The notes under the pieces were generated by a model. That model was not told the DNA's origin. It saw nothing but the letters and a program-made list of their open reading frames with translations, and did not search any database. The position numbers were made by a program, and so were the translations under genes. A stretch of 64,000 nt of DNA, from positions 3,472,001 to 3,536,000 of the forward strand of contig JAECYW010000006.1 of NCBI GenBank assembly GCA_023014335.1, in the 5' to 3' direction. Numbering within the stretch: position 1 is the first letter of the stretch; each line of letters opens with the position of its first letter. This document shows, piece after piece, positions 1 through 10,519 of this stretch. The DNA is from Galerina marginata. Lineage: Eukaryota > Basidiomycota > Agaricomycetes > Agaricales > Galerinaceae.

Positions 1-708
1 AAGTAACGAGGGCTCTTACTTGCATGCACCGCAACCTATTGTTCATCGCGCTTTCTCATCATTCGCTGCATCGGATATTTGCTTCCACCCAAGCTTCCCA
101 TTTGCTCTGAGTCCTCTCCCGACAGTTCTCGTAAGTAATTTGTATTTTTCAAAGTTACGACTGTCATTTCTACCTCTGGAGAGCACTAGTACTGACACAT
201 CCTTCCCGATTATTATTAAAAACACTATTCCTCATATGCATTTATTCTCATTTATTCTTTCAGCCGTTTTTGGGTCTTCCTGTATCATTCTAGGTTGTAG
301 TTTTCCCTCACGTTTTGACCCTTTCAGCGACGTCGTTCTTGGTTGCCTTCTGTGCCAGGCAAGTTCTTCGCGCTTCGTCCTTCGTTATTGGCGGCCTCAT
401 TCCCATTCCAGACATCGTACCGCAGCCCTCGACCTTAGCCTATCGCTTCCTCGCTCATCGGACATCCTTGTCGTCTTATATTTCGTCTCATGTTGGCTCT
501 CTCTGTTGGACGGCTCACCTCCAAACCAGGAGGGCGCAAAGGCATGGCAGAATTACTAAACGTGCCTCCTTTCGTTTTATTTTGCACGGCTCTAGCGCTC
601 CGTAGGCACATCGCCTGCTATAGGCATGTTCGCCACCGGCCATACATAAATTGCATTATTGGGGCTCAAAAAGTCCTCTCGCGGTGAATATTCATGCCTT
701 GTCAATAT
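1..708. other. no gene recognised
   Basis: Pyrimidine-rich stretches and short open frames in several phases are present. None shows a recognisable domain or a convincing exon chain. The region lies downstream of the minus-strand protease gene and may include its 3' UTR. Confidence 0.5.
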
Positions 709-3700
709 CTACTCTCCAAATACGTACGTCATTCTGGTAACATTGAAGGTTGTGTTTTGATAATCCTGATCGCCGTGTCCCCCATCATCGATTGGTATCT
801 AAAATCATGTATTAGTCTTTGGTCCCGACATCTTAAAAATAAAATGAGTACACACCAAAGTGACCGCTGTCTTCAGGTCATCGTCCAGGTACTAAAAAGA
901 CGAAATTAATACTTGGCGCTGGCTCAATAAGGTAGAAAGAAACGTTACCTCCTTCATCTTATCAGTTTTAATTCCACTGATAGTCCAACTATCACCGGCC
1001 TGCGCCTTATGATAAAAAGTGAGCTCGATAGTCATCTGGTCATCAAAAGGACCCCAAGTGATGGACTTGGTCGATGAATCAGAATCTAGGACTAAAGACT
1101 CCTTGTCTACTCCGTCAAAGAAGACCGTGGCTTGTGAGTCCTGGTCTGAATCAATTAATTCTGCCTTCGCTTTTTGACTCCATGTGGCAGTAACAAGCTA
1201 TTATCAGGTTAACAATATCAGCCAGTTTAAACCTAGCACAAGAGAAGAAACAAACGTACTCCAAAGAGGGTGACGACCGTCTGCGGGTTAACTTTAACTA
1301 TCACCACATGTCCCGGCGCAACCCCACAAATAGTCGTACCAACGAGAGGAGGAAGCTTGGTCTGCCCACGAAAGATCACAACGGGTTTAAAATGAGAAGG
1401 TAGTAAGTTGCTGTCATTGTAATCCGCCGCGCCGACTCCGAGACCCAAGCTCGCGAACGTCCGCCACAGAACTTCTTCATTTGCACCGTTGTATCGATTT
1501 GCATCGGCTTGGATCCAGGCTTGGCGTGCAAATACGACTTTATGAAGAGGTCAAAAGGTGTTCGTTAGTCGTATTTTGGTTTCCAGATTAGAAATTTGGC
1601 TCACAAGTGGGATTGACAGGCTGCAGCGCCAACGCGTCGATGAAAAGATGAAGAAATACGATGTTACCCTCACTACCATCCGGGTTGGTCATTGCCGTCG
1701 TGGAAAATCCGTACTTGTCAACCAGGGCTGCGTTAACATGGTGTAGCATGTTAGCCCACACTGATCCAATTTCTGTCGACATCTGTTAGTATTGTAGACG
1801 GCGCTCGAGGAAGTGAGAACAGCGTACTGTGGACTTCAGTTAGCGTTTGGAGACTTGAGTACTTCGTGGAATTCGGATACCACCGGCCTCCGTTTCCCCC
1901 CGTTACCCACACACCAGCAGAAAAGGATTGTAAAGGGGCGGAGGTCTGGAATGCCCAACTTGATTGATTTGTCGTCAGATTAGGCAGAGTATGAACAAAA
2001 TGGGAATGTACTCGGCCACGGCGTCAGACCAGCCTTCGCCTAATCCCCTAGCCTCTGAAGACTGCAAACAACCACCAGTCCCACCGCCAGTCATACGATT
2101 GGTTAATCCATGTGTAAGCTCATGGATGATGAGGCCATTGGCAAACGCCACATCACGGTTGGGCTGATATCTGGATGCTGAACAGCCAGTGATTTCGAGA
2201 TAGCAAAACACGTACAGTCGTCTTATCAAAGACACCCCTGAGAATACATAAGTTTAGAGTCGAAATTGGACGAATTTTCAGTGAATCTACTTACAGGTGG
2301 CATTCTCCTGACTGACCGCTGTTATTGCGTAGAACTATGAGCACACTGCACAGTAATCTATCCGCCTTTAATGACTTACTCTGGAGGCGTTTTGAAATTG
2401 GCATTATTTTTGAGGCCGTCGTGCTGGACAGAAAGCAATACCCTATCGCCTTCCTTGCCGCCTTTATTGAAGTTGTATTGCTGAAAGTTGAAAGCCACTT
2501 CCGTAAATCCGTATCTGTAAAAGAAATCATGGACAGTATTTGCGATATAGAAAGCATTGACACGGGCAGCGTCGATATTGTCAGGCGGATCCTTTGTCGC
2601 GTCCATTGCATAGTTGAAATTAAGGGTAGCAGAACTCTGCGAGGTTGTAGAGCTTGTATCACCCTTGTAAGCAACAACGTTGTTACCGCTTCAACGAGAC
2701 GGATAATTTTATCATTTGATATACACGCAAAGTATGATGAAATCACTCACTCTGTAGCGGTCGTACTGGTCGTGGAGATAGAATGCCAGCCTGGCCAATC
2801 TATAATCGAAGGAGAGGCTATGTTATCTTCAGGGTCTGTTAATACTTGAAATCCGTCCGGAGGCGCCGCTCCCCCTGGAGTAGGAAGGACCGTGTACTGT
2901 CGACAAAAGTAAGCTCAGCTGCAAGTAAATTGCACGATCCACTTGCCGAGGCATCACAAACAAAGTCAGTTAAAGACAAAAGCTGTCCAGAATGCGCATC
3001 TACAAATGCCTCATAGAAGGTTCCCAAACTATCGTTCTTGATCTGAATGGCGTGCACAAGCGCGAGGTGACCATTAGATGTCGCCAAGTACTGTGTCTTC
3101 GTGGGATGGCCATTGTGTGTACCGTTCAAACGGCGCTCTGCAGCTGAAATAGCATCCTGGATTCCAATTCCTGGTGATTGAACTGCAGCCGATTCTGCAG
3201 TAGGTAAGATACAAGGCGGGTAAATACCGCAGTAGCTCAACCTACTTTTTGTCACAAATGAGTGGCCAAATGCAACAACAATATCGCCCCTCCATGCTAC
3301 ATTGGCAACCGCATTGGCAATTAAAACGCCGTTCTAGGAAACGATCCATCAGCTAAAGTATAAACACGTATGCTACGAAAACTTCCTCAAATCAAAATAC
3401 TCACGTCTGTTTGCTGGACATAAGCGTACGTCAGGTTACCGTTTCTATACCCGCTTGTGTACGAAACACCCATGGGAGAAGAAATTCCTAGATAGTCCTC
3501 CACAAAGGAAACGGCCGCTTGCTCGATACCACTGGAGGAGAGGGCGTCGCCGGGACTGTCGATCCCATCTCCAAAAGTCTGAAAAGAAATATCAGTAAAA
3601 TTAAAGGCATCGGATGAATGATAATAAGACCTCGTAGATTGTGATGGGGTCGGTATATTCAACTTTTTCGCCAGAAGAAAGGATTATCCTCCGGCCAGTA

Positions 3701-3720
3701 GAGGGAGTAAATGTCGCCAT
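709..3720 (-). CDS. M36 fungalysin metalloprotease with C-terminal extra module
   Basis: Probable secreted zinc endopeptidase of family M36. About ten exons can be chained. The first (3720-3631) leads into the propeptide (TFGDGIDSP, then the FTP-like part near 3250-2860). The catalytic exon near 2160-2030 carries the zinc motif HELTHG and the second ligand region GEGWSDA, and the peptidase ends at ASLGLGVGAADYNDS near 1430. Clear intron joins include NPT|FVFARQAW (intron 1538-1604) and TLTEVH|KIGSVW. Known M36 enzymes end soon after the GLGVGAA motif. Here the frame runs on into about 140 further residues with the acidic loop DQDYQN near 760 and a stop at 709. No signal peptide is visible at the chosen ATG, so an upstream signal exon is probably missed. 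The final exon boundary is uncertain; the stop at 709 assumes no last intron. Confidence 0.82.
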
Positions 3721-4822
3721 TTGCAATACTCTGGCTTCCGTCAAAGTTTCGATGTCTTAAGATTGATCACCTGGATTAGTATTTGAAAAAAACGGAGGGC
3801 TAGGTTCGGGAGCTATTCAACAGTGACCAAACCCAGATGGGTGCAGCGATGATTTCGAGCGCTACTTACCAATGTAAATAGCGATAGCTTGAATAACCCA
3901 GAAGGGCAAAGGCAATTCAAGTCAGAAGCTAAAACGAGCTGGATTTAAAAATGGAGAGAAGTATTCAAGGTGTCCCTCCCTAGTTGGAACTTCGTTTTGG
4001 GGTGACTACTTGCGTCAGGCGACCCAGTTCATATCGTGCCTCGAGTAGATGCAAGGTAGATAATCGATGGCGTTGCCTAGAAGGGAAAGGAACTTGGATC
4101 GATGGATATTTATGTGGCCGGACCTTTTGAACGCAATCTATGATTCTATACGAACGTTTAAGAATCAGAAATTTCGGGCACCAAGAATCAAATAACGTGT
4201 TTTCTCTCACAGATGACTGGTCCCTAATTCCAGCGTTTAGCACCTTTCTAATTAGACGCCCTGATAAGGCGAAGTAAAAATAACCATCAGCCTCCATCTA
4301 TAGTCCTGGAGTCCCAGAACTTTGGTTGGGGGTGATAACTTGCGTCAGACGACCAAGTAGATATCATGCCTCGAGGTAGTTTGTACAAGAGAACGTGCGC
4401 TCCAAAGCCGAACGCGTGAGTATACCATTGCCAATTCCGAGGCTGAGCAAATGTGACCATCCAAATTCGAGCAATCTTGTAGCTCTGACAGAACACCGGT
4501 GACCTGTCTTTAATCACAGCATTAACTCATGACTTCAGTACCCTTCTGATCAGAACATCATACCTGAATTAAGATGGAAGAAAAATGTCTGGAAGCCGCG
4601 CTGATCAGAAATGTGGGAGAGACGAGAACGTCCTTCAGCTCGACTCCTGATTGTATTACATGCGGTGGATTTTCATGATCGAGCATCTAAAACGAAGCTA
4701 AACCTTAACGATTACATTTCAATGAGGGAAGGGAAGGATACTCACATCCAAAACCCAGGTACCACAAACGAGAACTCAATCGCTCAGTAATTTTCTCCCG
4801 GACAGCTCTAATATCGTTACCA
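3721..4822. other. divergent promoter region, weak internal duplication
   Basis: Spacer between the minus-strand protease and the plus-strand solo module. Two roughly 300-bp stretches (about 3980-4300 and 4310-4570) look like diverged direct copies: both carry a tgcgtcag..cgacc block and a later ctaattagac / ctgatcagaac block at the same spacing. No coding signal was recognised. Confidence 0.35.
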
Positions 4823-5446
4823 ATGCCCTCTCACTCCAAGCCAGTGGTCGCCGACAGCGACAGTAATACCGTGTCCGTGAGCGTCAACCCACAGACCCTC
4901 ATTACCATCTTCGGCGTAAGTATAGCATAGTTGTGTTTACAATTGAGAAGCTCACCGCAATGGATTGTCGTCCCGCAAGGTTGCGACGTCGTCAAATAAG
5001 CAGAAGGTCGACATTGAGCTCAAAGATGCAAACTCGACTGTGCAGAATTCTGCCACGTTCGACTCGGATGGAGTGAAAAAGGAGTCCCTTTACCTCGACG
5101 ACGATTCTACGAAGAACACAGTAATCTGGGGACCATACGATGCGCAAATGACCGTTGACATAACCTTTTCCCATCAAGACTCTGACACAGACGATTGGGA
5201 ACCGAGCACCGTCCAAAGTGACAAGATAAAGGAGGCAAGCACTGTCTCGTCATTTTTGTCGAAGCTTCAATGACGTGTCGCAATAGCATTCTACCAATGA
5301 CCTCCAGACAGCGATTTCGGTGGTAGGACAGTTGTGGTCTTTGGGTCCATGATTTTGATTAATTGATATAGATACCGGTTGACGACGGCGATGATGACGA
5401 TGAAGATTATCAAAATACTATCCTCAATGTTACACGTATGACGTGA
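4823..5446 (+). CDS. solo copy of the protease C-terminal module (lectin-like?)
   Basis: Short protein of about 150 residues, homologous along its whole length to the C-terminal extension of the neighbouring protease. Shared stretches are VNPQT(L/V)(I/V)T(I/L)FG, WGP(Y/F)D(A/D)QMT and DYQNT.(L/F)NVTRMT. Intron positions match too: after IFG (about 4916-4980), a GC-AG intron at 5235-5286 (the protease copy has a GT donor there), and a third intron before IPVDDG near 5325. The stop at 5446 follows NVTRMT; a gtgagt donor at the same place could add one short exon. No signal peptide is seen. The acidic loop DDDDEDYQN resembles the calcium loop of LecB-type lectins (DNDYND). That is inference only; the protein could belong to another beta-sandwich family. 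Confidence 0.6.
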
Positions 5447-6890
5447 GTTTCAGCGTAAATATGTTCAAGGAGCTTCACTTACCTAGCTTTAATTCAGGCT
5501 CTTCTAATAGGTTTTCAACTGCACAGTATCCTAATTCCGTAGGAGAACATTACCGACCATATATCTGTGTTTTTCTCTCAGAATCTTTGGTTTCTACGGC
5601 TGTCCCTCATCAGCTCAGAACCATCAATAGTATCAGTGTTGCCCGGGTTTAATTTCGTATATGTCTTCGCTTTCCATGAGCCAAATTTTACGGAGGTGAG
5701 GCTGAAAACACTTACTTATAAGTTGTACAACGCCTTGCAAGGGTTCTCTTCGAAAGAACAAGGATTCCTGCAAATCCATTACAAACTTGACAAGGTGACT
5801 CATGAAGACCTGGCAAAAGAGAAATAAAACGGTTTCCAGATTGGGCAGCGAGCTACCAGAGTCGAATTCCACCAGGAATGAGATAGCGGCTGCATACAGA
5901 TCTTAAGCCTCGTTCACCTGATCCTATTTTGTCATCAACACAATAATAGCGGGTTATGCCTTTCTGCTTACATTGGTCCTGCAACAGCTGCAATATCGCA
6001 ATCGTCTCCGACCAGACAAACTTCAACTTGAACAACTTCCCCTCGAGTCCTGAGACGATGGTTTTGAACTAAGCTCTCACATAAATTTCGGAGAGTATTA
6101 AGGACGATTAAAAGGAGTCACAAGCCGTGAGGGGTCTGACGCCGAGCTACCATAAAGCGCTTCCTGTTGTCCTTGTCAAAGGTGGTGGCACTGGTGCAAG
6201 TCGGTGATCGCAGACCGAGATCGTTTACTCATAACAACCGTAAATAGTTACTCCTATTTTAGGCACTTCCGCTCGGACCCTTTCACAAACCTTGAAGCCT
6301 TCATTCCACCTCCTCGTCATGCTCATCGACCTGTCACCGTAAGGGCTTTTTGGGAACACTTTAGTTTATCAGTATGTTATGCTCTCCAAGTCCTCGACAG
6401 ATGCGCCGTGTCCTATGACTTGTACACCAATCGTGCGCACTGTGTCCACTGTCCACTAGGGCCCGGTGAGTAGGGGGAGACTGAGCAGTGAATTGGATTA
6501 CTTTGCCGATGCGGCTCGCGCTCTCGATGTCCCTTCCTGTTTACACTTTGTAGGGTCGTCCTTGTCGGTAATTCTACGTTCAGTGAAGATCTAATTATAG
6601 CCCGAGCGTCTATTTCTGTCTTTCTTCCCGATCCGTTTCCCGATAATTTTTTCACTGATCCGGTCCTCGAATGGGTGCCGCAGAAAACCGTTTGGAAGTG
6701 AGGCCAGAAAACTCGTCGCAAGAGCATAGGAATCAGCGCCATAGATTTCCTGCTTTGCACCTTTTTGGTGGCATCAACGTGTCTCGGCTGCTGCAAGTGG
6801 CAACCAACTCGTCCCTTTCACGTCGAAGCTGATTCGATACTATAATATACACTTCATTGACAAAATTTCAAACAACAATAAAACGAGCAA
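5447..6890. other. spacer, no gene recognised
   Basis: Open frames such as 5633-5872 (-) and 5567-5827 (+) overlap and lack recognisable motifs. The right part contains one copy of a dispersed repeat (6125-6405). Confidence 0.45.
6125..6405. repeat. dispersed repeat copy A
   Basis: Diverged direct copy of 12895-13175. Both run through the blocks gacgc.gagctacca, gtgatc.cagac.gagatc, ataacaaccg.aaata, cacctcctcgtc.tgctca.cgacctgtc and ctccaagtcctcgacag in the same order and orientation. Spacing is similar, with a few indels. No coding potential. Confidence 0.75.
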
Positions 6891-9368
6891 CTAAGCTATT
6901 CTTCTCTTCGACAAGGCCCTTGTTGGTACAAACCTCTGTGGCCAATTTTCCAAAGCCCAAGGAGCATCCAATTTGTCCATGAAAATTTCTACGAGCTGAA
7001 TGAACTTTGTGTTTCCGAACTCTTCATTGTCCAGAAGCTCGGTGAGCTCCTTCTTAGTGCGTGCCTGATATGATCGTGAAGCTGTTCCATCCAAATCGCC
7101 AAGTACCCTGAGTAATCCACTGTAGTCCCACTGTGCGATGTCAGGATATTTCCTGTTCCCATGATCATCTGAGTTAACTTTATTTGGTTTCAAATAACCC
7201 TCCTCACCTTTGTTCGCTTTCTCGGTGAAGGAGCCGCTCGGTAGTGTAGCCACTGTTATTGAGGACGAAAATAATGGGTTTGACGCCTGTACGAATTAAA
7301 GAAGATAACTCCTGGACCGTCATTTGCCTGTCGCTTTCTTTAGTATCGACTCCAGTTATGTACAATGAAGCTTACAAGCTTCCGTCCCCAACGAAAACAA
7401 CAGTTCTTCGGGGCTCAGATTCCTTAACTGCCAAACATGCACCGAGAGCAGCACCTATCGACAAGGATGAGGCTCTGACACGAACTTTCAACAGGAAAAG
7501 CAGTGGTCTACTTACCGATGGACCATCCGATGCTCGCCCATCGCATCTGGGAAAGCAAGTCAGAGCCTTTTGGCAGGCGTACGTCGACTATTGCATATTG
7601 TGCAGTGCCTGAGGTGGAATTCATCATTTTACCAGTGGGTTAATGAAGACATAACGAGGAAGGTATGCCACGTACCAGTATCTGCCACAATGACGTCGTT
7701 CGGCTTGAAGAACTGACCGACACGGGGCCACAACCACTCATGTGTGATTTTCTCGGAACCACCTTGAGGTACGAAATTGTCGAATTTGGGGATCGGGATC
7801 TGGGTTGCAATGTGGCGGAGGTGCTCAAGGCGAGCGGAAAGCTTGGGAATAAGCTTCTTCATCCCAACCCCAGGGAATATATCATCTTGAATCTTCGTTC
7901 TGTCTGCGTGGAGCTTACATTTATGCCATTAGTACATTGGTAGCAGAGACAAGAAGATGAGGACTGACTTCTATCATGCGGTCAGTAGGTATATTGTTGT
8001 TGAAATTGCCTGAATTAAAGTCTCCCTGAAAAGAACCAATTGACAGAACGAGTTTTGCTTCAGCGAAAGCTTTCACGACCTCTGGAGTGCTCAAGGCAGA
8101 TCCCCAGTAGATCTAGGTGCCTGGTGTTAAAAAGGAATGAAGACAAATTCATGACCACTTACTCCTCCGTATCGTTCGTAAGTCTCATCAATAGCCGTCT
8201 TCCCCATTGGAGTCGCGTAAACGGGAAACCCAGTCCTTTTCAATAAATCGTAGACTTCCTTCAATACGTTATGGCGAATGGCGCCGAGATCGACAAGGAC
8301 TATGGCGTCTGCTTGGGGTGCCACCGCCTGCGCAAACAGGGAAGTAATGCGATCCGCGACAAATTCTTCCGCTGCTGGGTCATTTTGGGTTTGAGAACGA
8401 CTGAGCGGGAACTTCAGTGACTCTGAAAGATATTTTTTCTGTTACAAGGTTGGTTGGAAGTGCCAAGTAAGCCGGTCGCGACTATGCCAAATTCAGCCAC
8501 TTTCGTTTTTCCAAAGGTCACGGTGAGCCTCATTTACTTACCCAAGAAATACAGTCGACCAGGATTTTGTCGATCTTCGCGGCTGCTTCTTCTTTCTTGC
8601 TCAATATCGCCTGCAAATATGTGATCTCCTGGGCAGCATTGCTGAAGGCGTCGAACCTGGGCAGATGGTTCGCTCAAACATATGTGAGTGTGTAGTGCAA
8701 CGCATACCTGCCATCACCGAGTGTATGATCCACTATCGATTTTTCCTTTTGCTGAGTGATGCTTGGAACTCCAACGATATGGAGAACTGGAACATCCTCG
8801 GAGACGGCTGCAGAAGCGTTTAATAAAAGGTACCGTTTAATGACTTGAAAGTGCGCAGTTAGACTGACCTCCTGCAAAACCATTCATCGCAGAGAGTTCA
8901 CCGGGACCAAATCTACGTACACGTATATGTTGAGCCAATATTCGAGAAAGGGAAGAGACAACGCACATAGTAAGACTGACACCAAGGGAGTGTTTGGCAC
9001 GGGCATACCCGTCTGCCGCATAGGATGAGTTCAGTTCATTGCTATTAAACATAATCATGAAGTCAATGACACTATTGGAGAGAAGTGCTAGCGGTAACAC
9101 TCACCAACCTCCGACCCAGGCAATCTTCTTGAAGTCTTCGATTGCGTCCTGGGAATATGGGGTTCAGTACTTTACAAAAAGATCGGTGTAAGGCATAAAA
9201 AGATACTTACACAAAAAGCAAGGTTAAGTTCTCCGGGAACTCCAAACATGTGCTTAACGGAGAAAAAAAAGCTAATTAACTTGTTGTTCAGATAAGGATA
9301 CTTTCGAATGTCACCTTGACGCCCAGTTGTTCGAGCCGCGTGAGGAGGTAGTCAGCAATTGTAATCAT
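6891..9368 (-). CDS. pyruvate decarboxylase-like TPP enzyme
   Basis: Cytosolic thiamine-diphosphate 2-oxoacid decarboxylase of the PDC family, about 600 residues in some 13 exons. The chain starts [18 protein letters not shown] and continues through [15 protein letters not shown] (catalytic Glu kept) and [15 protein letters not shown]. After [10 protein letters not shown] come WSIGAALGA, the TPP motif GDGS...NN and, near the end, [13 protein letters not shown] and KLDAPWAL. The join [15 protein letters not shown] (donor gtgagg, acceptor before GAAATATCC) restores the frame near 7150. Two residues known to be catalytic in yeast PDC differ. The Asp of PGD(F/Y)N is Glu (PGELN, near 9230), and the first His of the HHTLG pair is Asp (VDHTLG, near 8725). 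Cofactor binding looks intact, so this may be a diverged or neofunctionalised decarboxylase such as a phenylpyruvate or indolepyruvate enzyme. The upstream ATG at 9368 is the first in frame. Confidence 0.85.
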
Positions 9369-10519
9369 CTTTAAAGAGAATACTAAGGACGAAACGGTGG
9401 GAGCAGGCTGGGTTGTAGATGCTGATATTTTATACGAGGAAAGATTCGTTGAAGTAAGCGCTACTGTTCTTTGAGAATCTGGTGACTTGTCCTACGCGGA
9501 GGATTCATTCGCCGGTCAGTGATCGACCAGATGAAAGTTTATGACATGCCCGCTCCTGAATAACAGGCACTCAAAATAGAGAAAGTGAACGTGCCTAATT
9601 GAAGGACAAAAGAAGGAGTCCTAACCTTTGTACACGGTGAATCCGATATGCCGAGGGGACTTCCCATAGGGAACCCAGATTGTACCACACCTTGGAAAAA
9701 GGCCCCGGAGTCTAGAAACAGCTAGAAATAACCAATTAACGCCCGAGTTGCCACGAGTAAGAGCTTTTTCTGTGACTGCACCTCTAAACATGAGTGCCTG
9801 GCGTTAACATCCTAGGTGGTCACAAGACAAATTCTCGACACGGTCCAAAAATGTCGCCGATATGTTCACAGCTGACCCCATCGATGGCCCGTTCAACGGC
9901 GCTAAGCAATGCCTTAGCATTCAAGCGAATCCATCGATAAGCACGAACTTTGCTATGAAGTCGCAGCCGATGATCACCATTACTGGCACCATCTTCAGCC
10001 TGTTAAATGTTCAGCCTTCGGTTTAACTTTAATATCAATATCCCAACAGTCAACTGACCTGCTATAATTCATTGCACTGACCCTCAGAATGCCGCTTCAC
10101 CTAAAAACAGATACATCACCTATCACATAAATGATGCCTCAACACGGAGGGTTTGAATGAACATGGCAGTTGGCAGGTGGGGTCTTGACGTCCTTGAACA
10201 TCGGGGAGAACATGACTGTGGAGCGCAATAACTTGAGGGCACGATGCCAGAGGTTTGTGACAGGGCAAATGGAAGGAATCACAAAGTCTTTCTTGCCAGC
10301 ACGGCAGTCGTCTATTTATAGACAGCACCCTCGTTAGACGCCCTTACCATGTCTTCGTGTACAGCACGTCGCAGGCACAAGCTCCATCTTATGGGACAAA
10401 GGAAATTAGCACCAGTCTTGGATAGAGCGATAAACTTACCCCGGAGGAATTCACAACCCGACAATCCAGTATAATATCAAGAACGATCTTCAGTCACCTT
10501 CCTTCTTTGCGTCCTCATA
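9369..10519. other. divergent promoter region
   Basis: Spacer between the minus-strand decarboxylase and the plus-strand oxidase. An AT-rich tataatat stretch near 10471, about 50 bp before the oxidase ATG, may be its core promoter. I see no gene; the 70-codon minus frame at 10116-10328 has no motif. Confidence 0.4.

Noticed and set aside
3980..4570. Direct 300-bp duplication in the divergent promoter as a mobile element
   Set aside because: Similarity is patchy by eye, with no terminal repeats; kept only as a weak note.
5567..5872. Further exons of the solo lectin-like gene
   Set aside because: A donor exists after NVTRMT, but downstream frames do not match anything in the protease copy beyond possibly a few codons.
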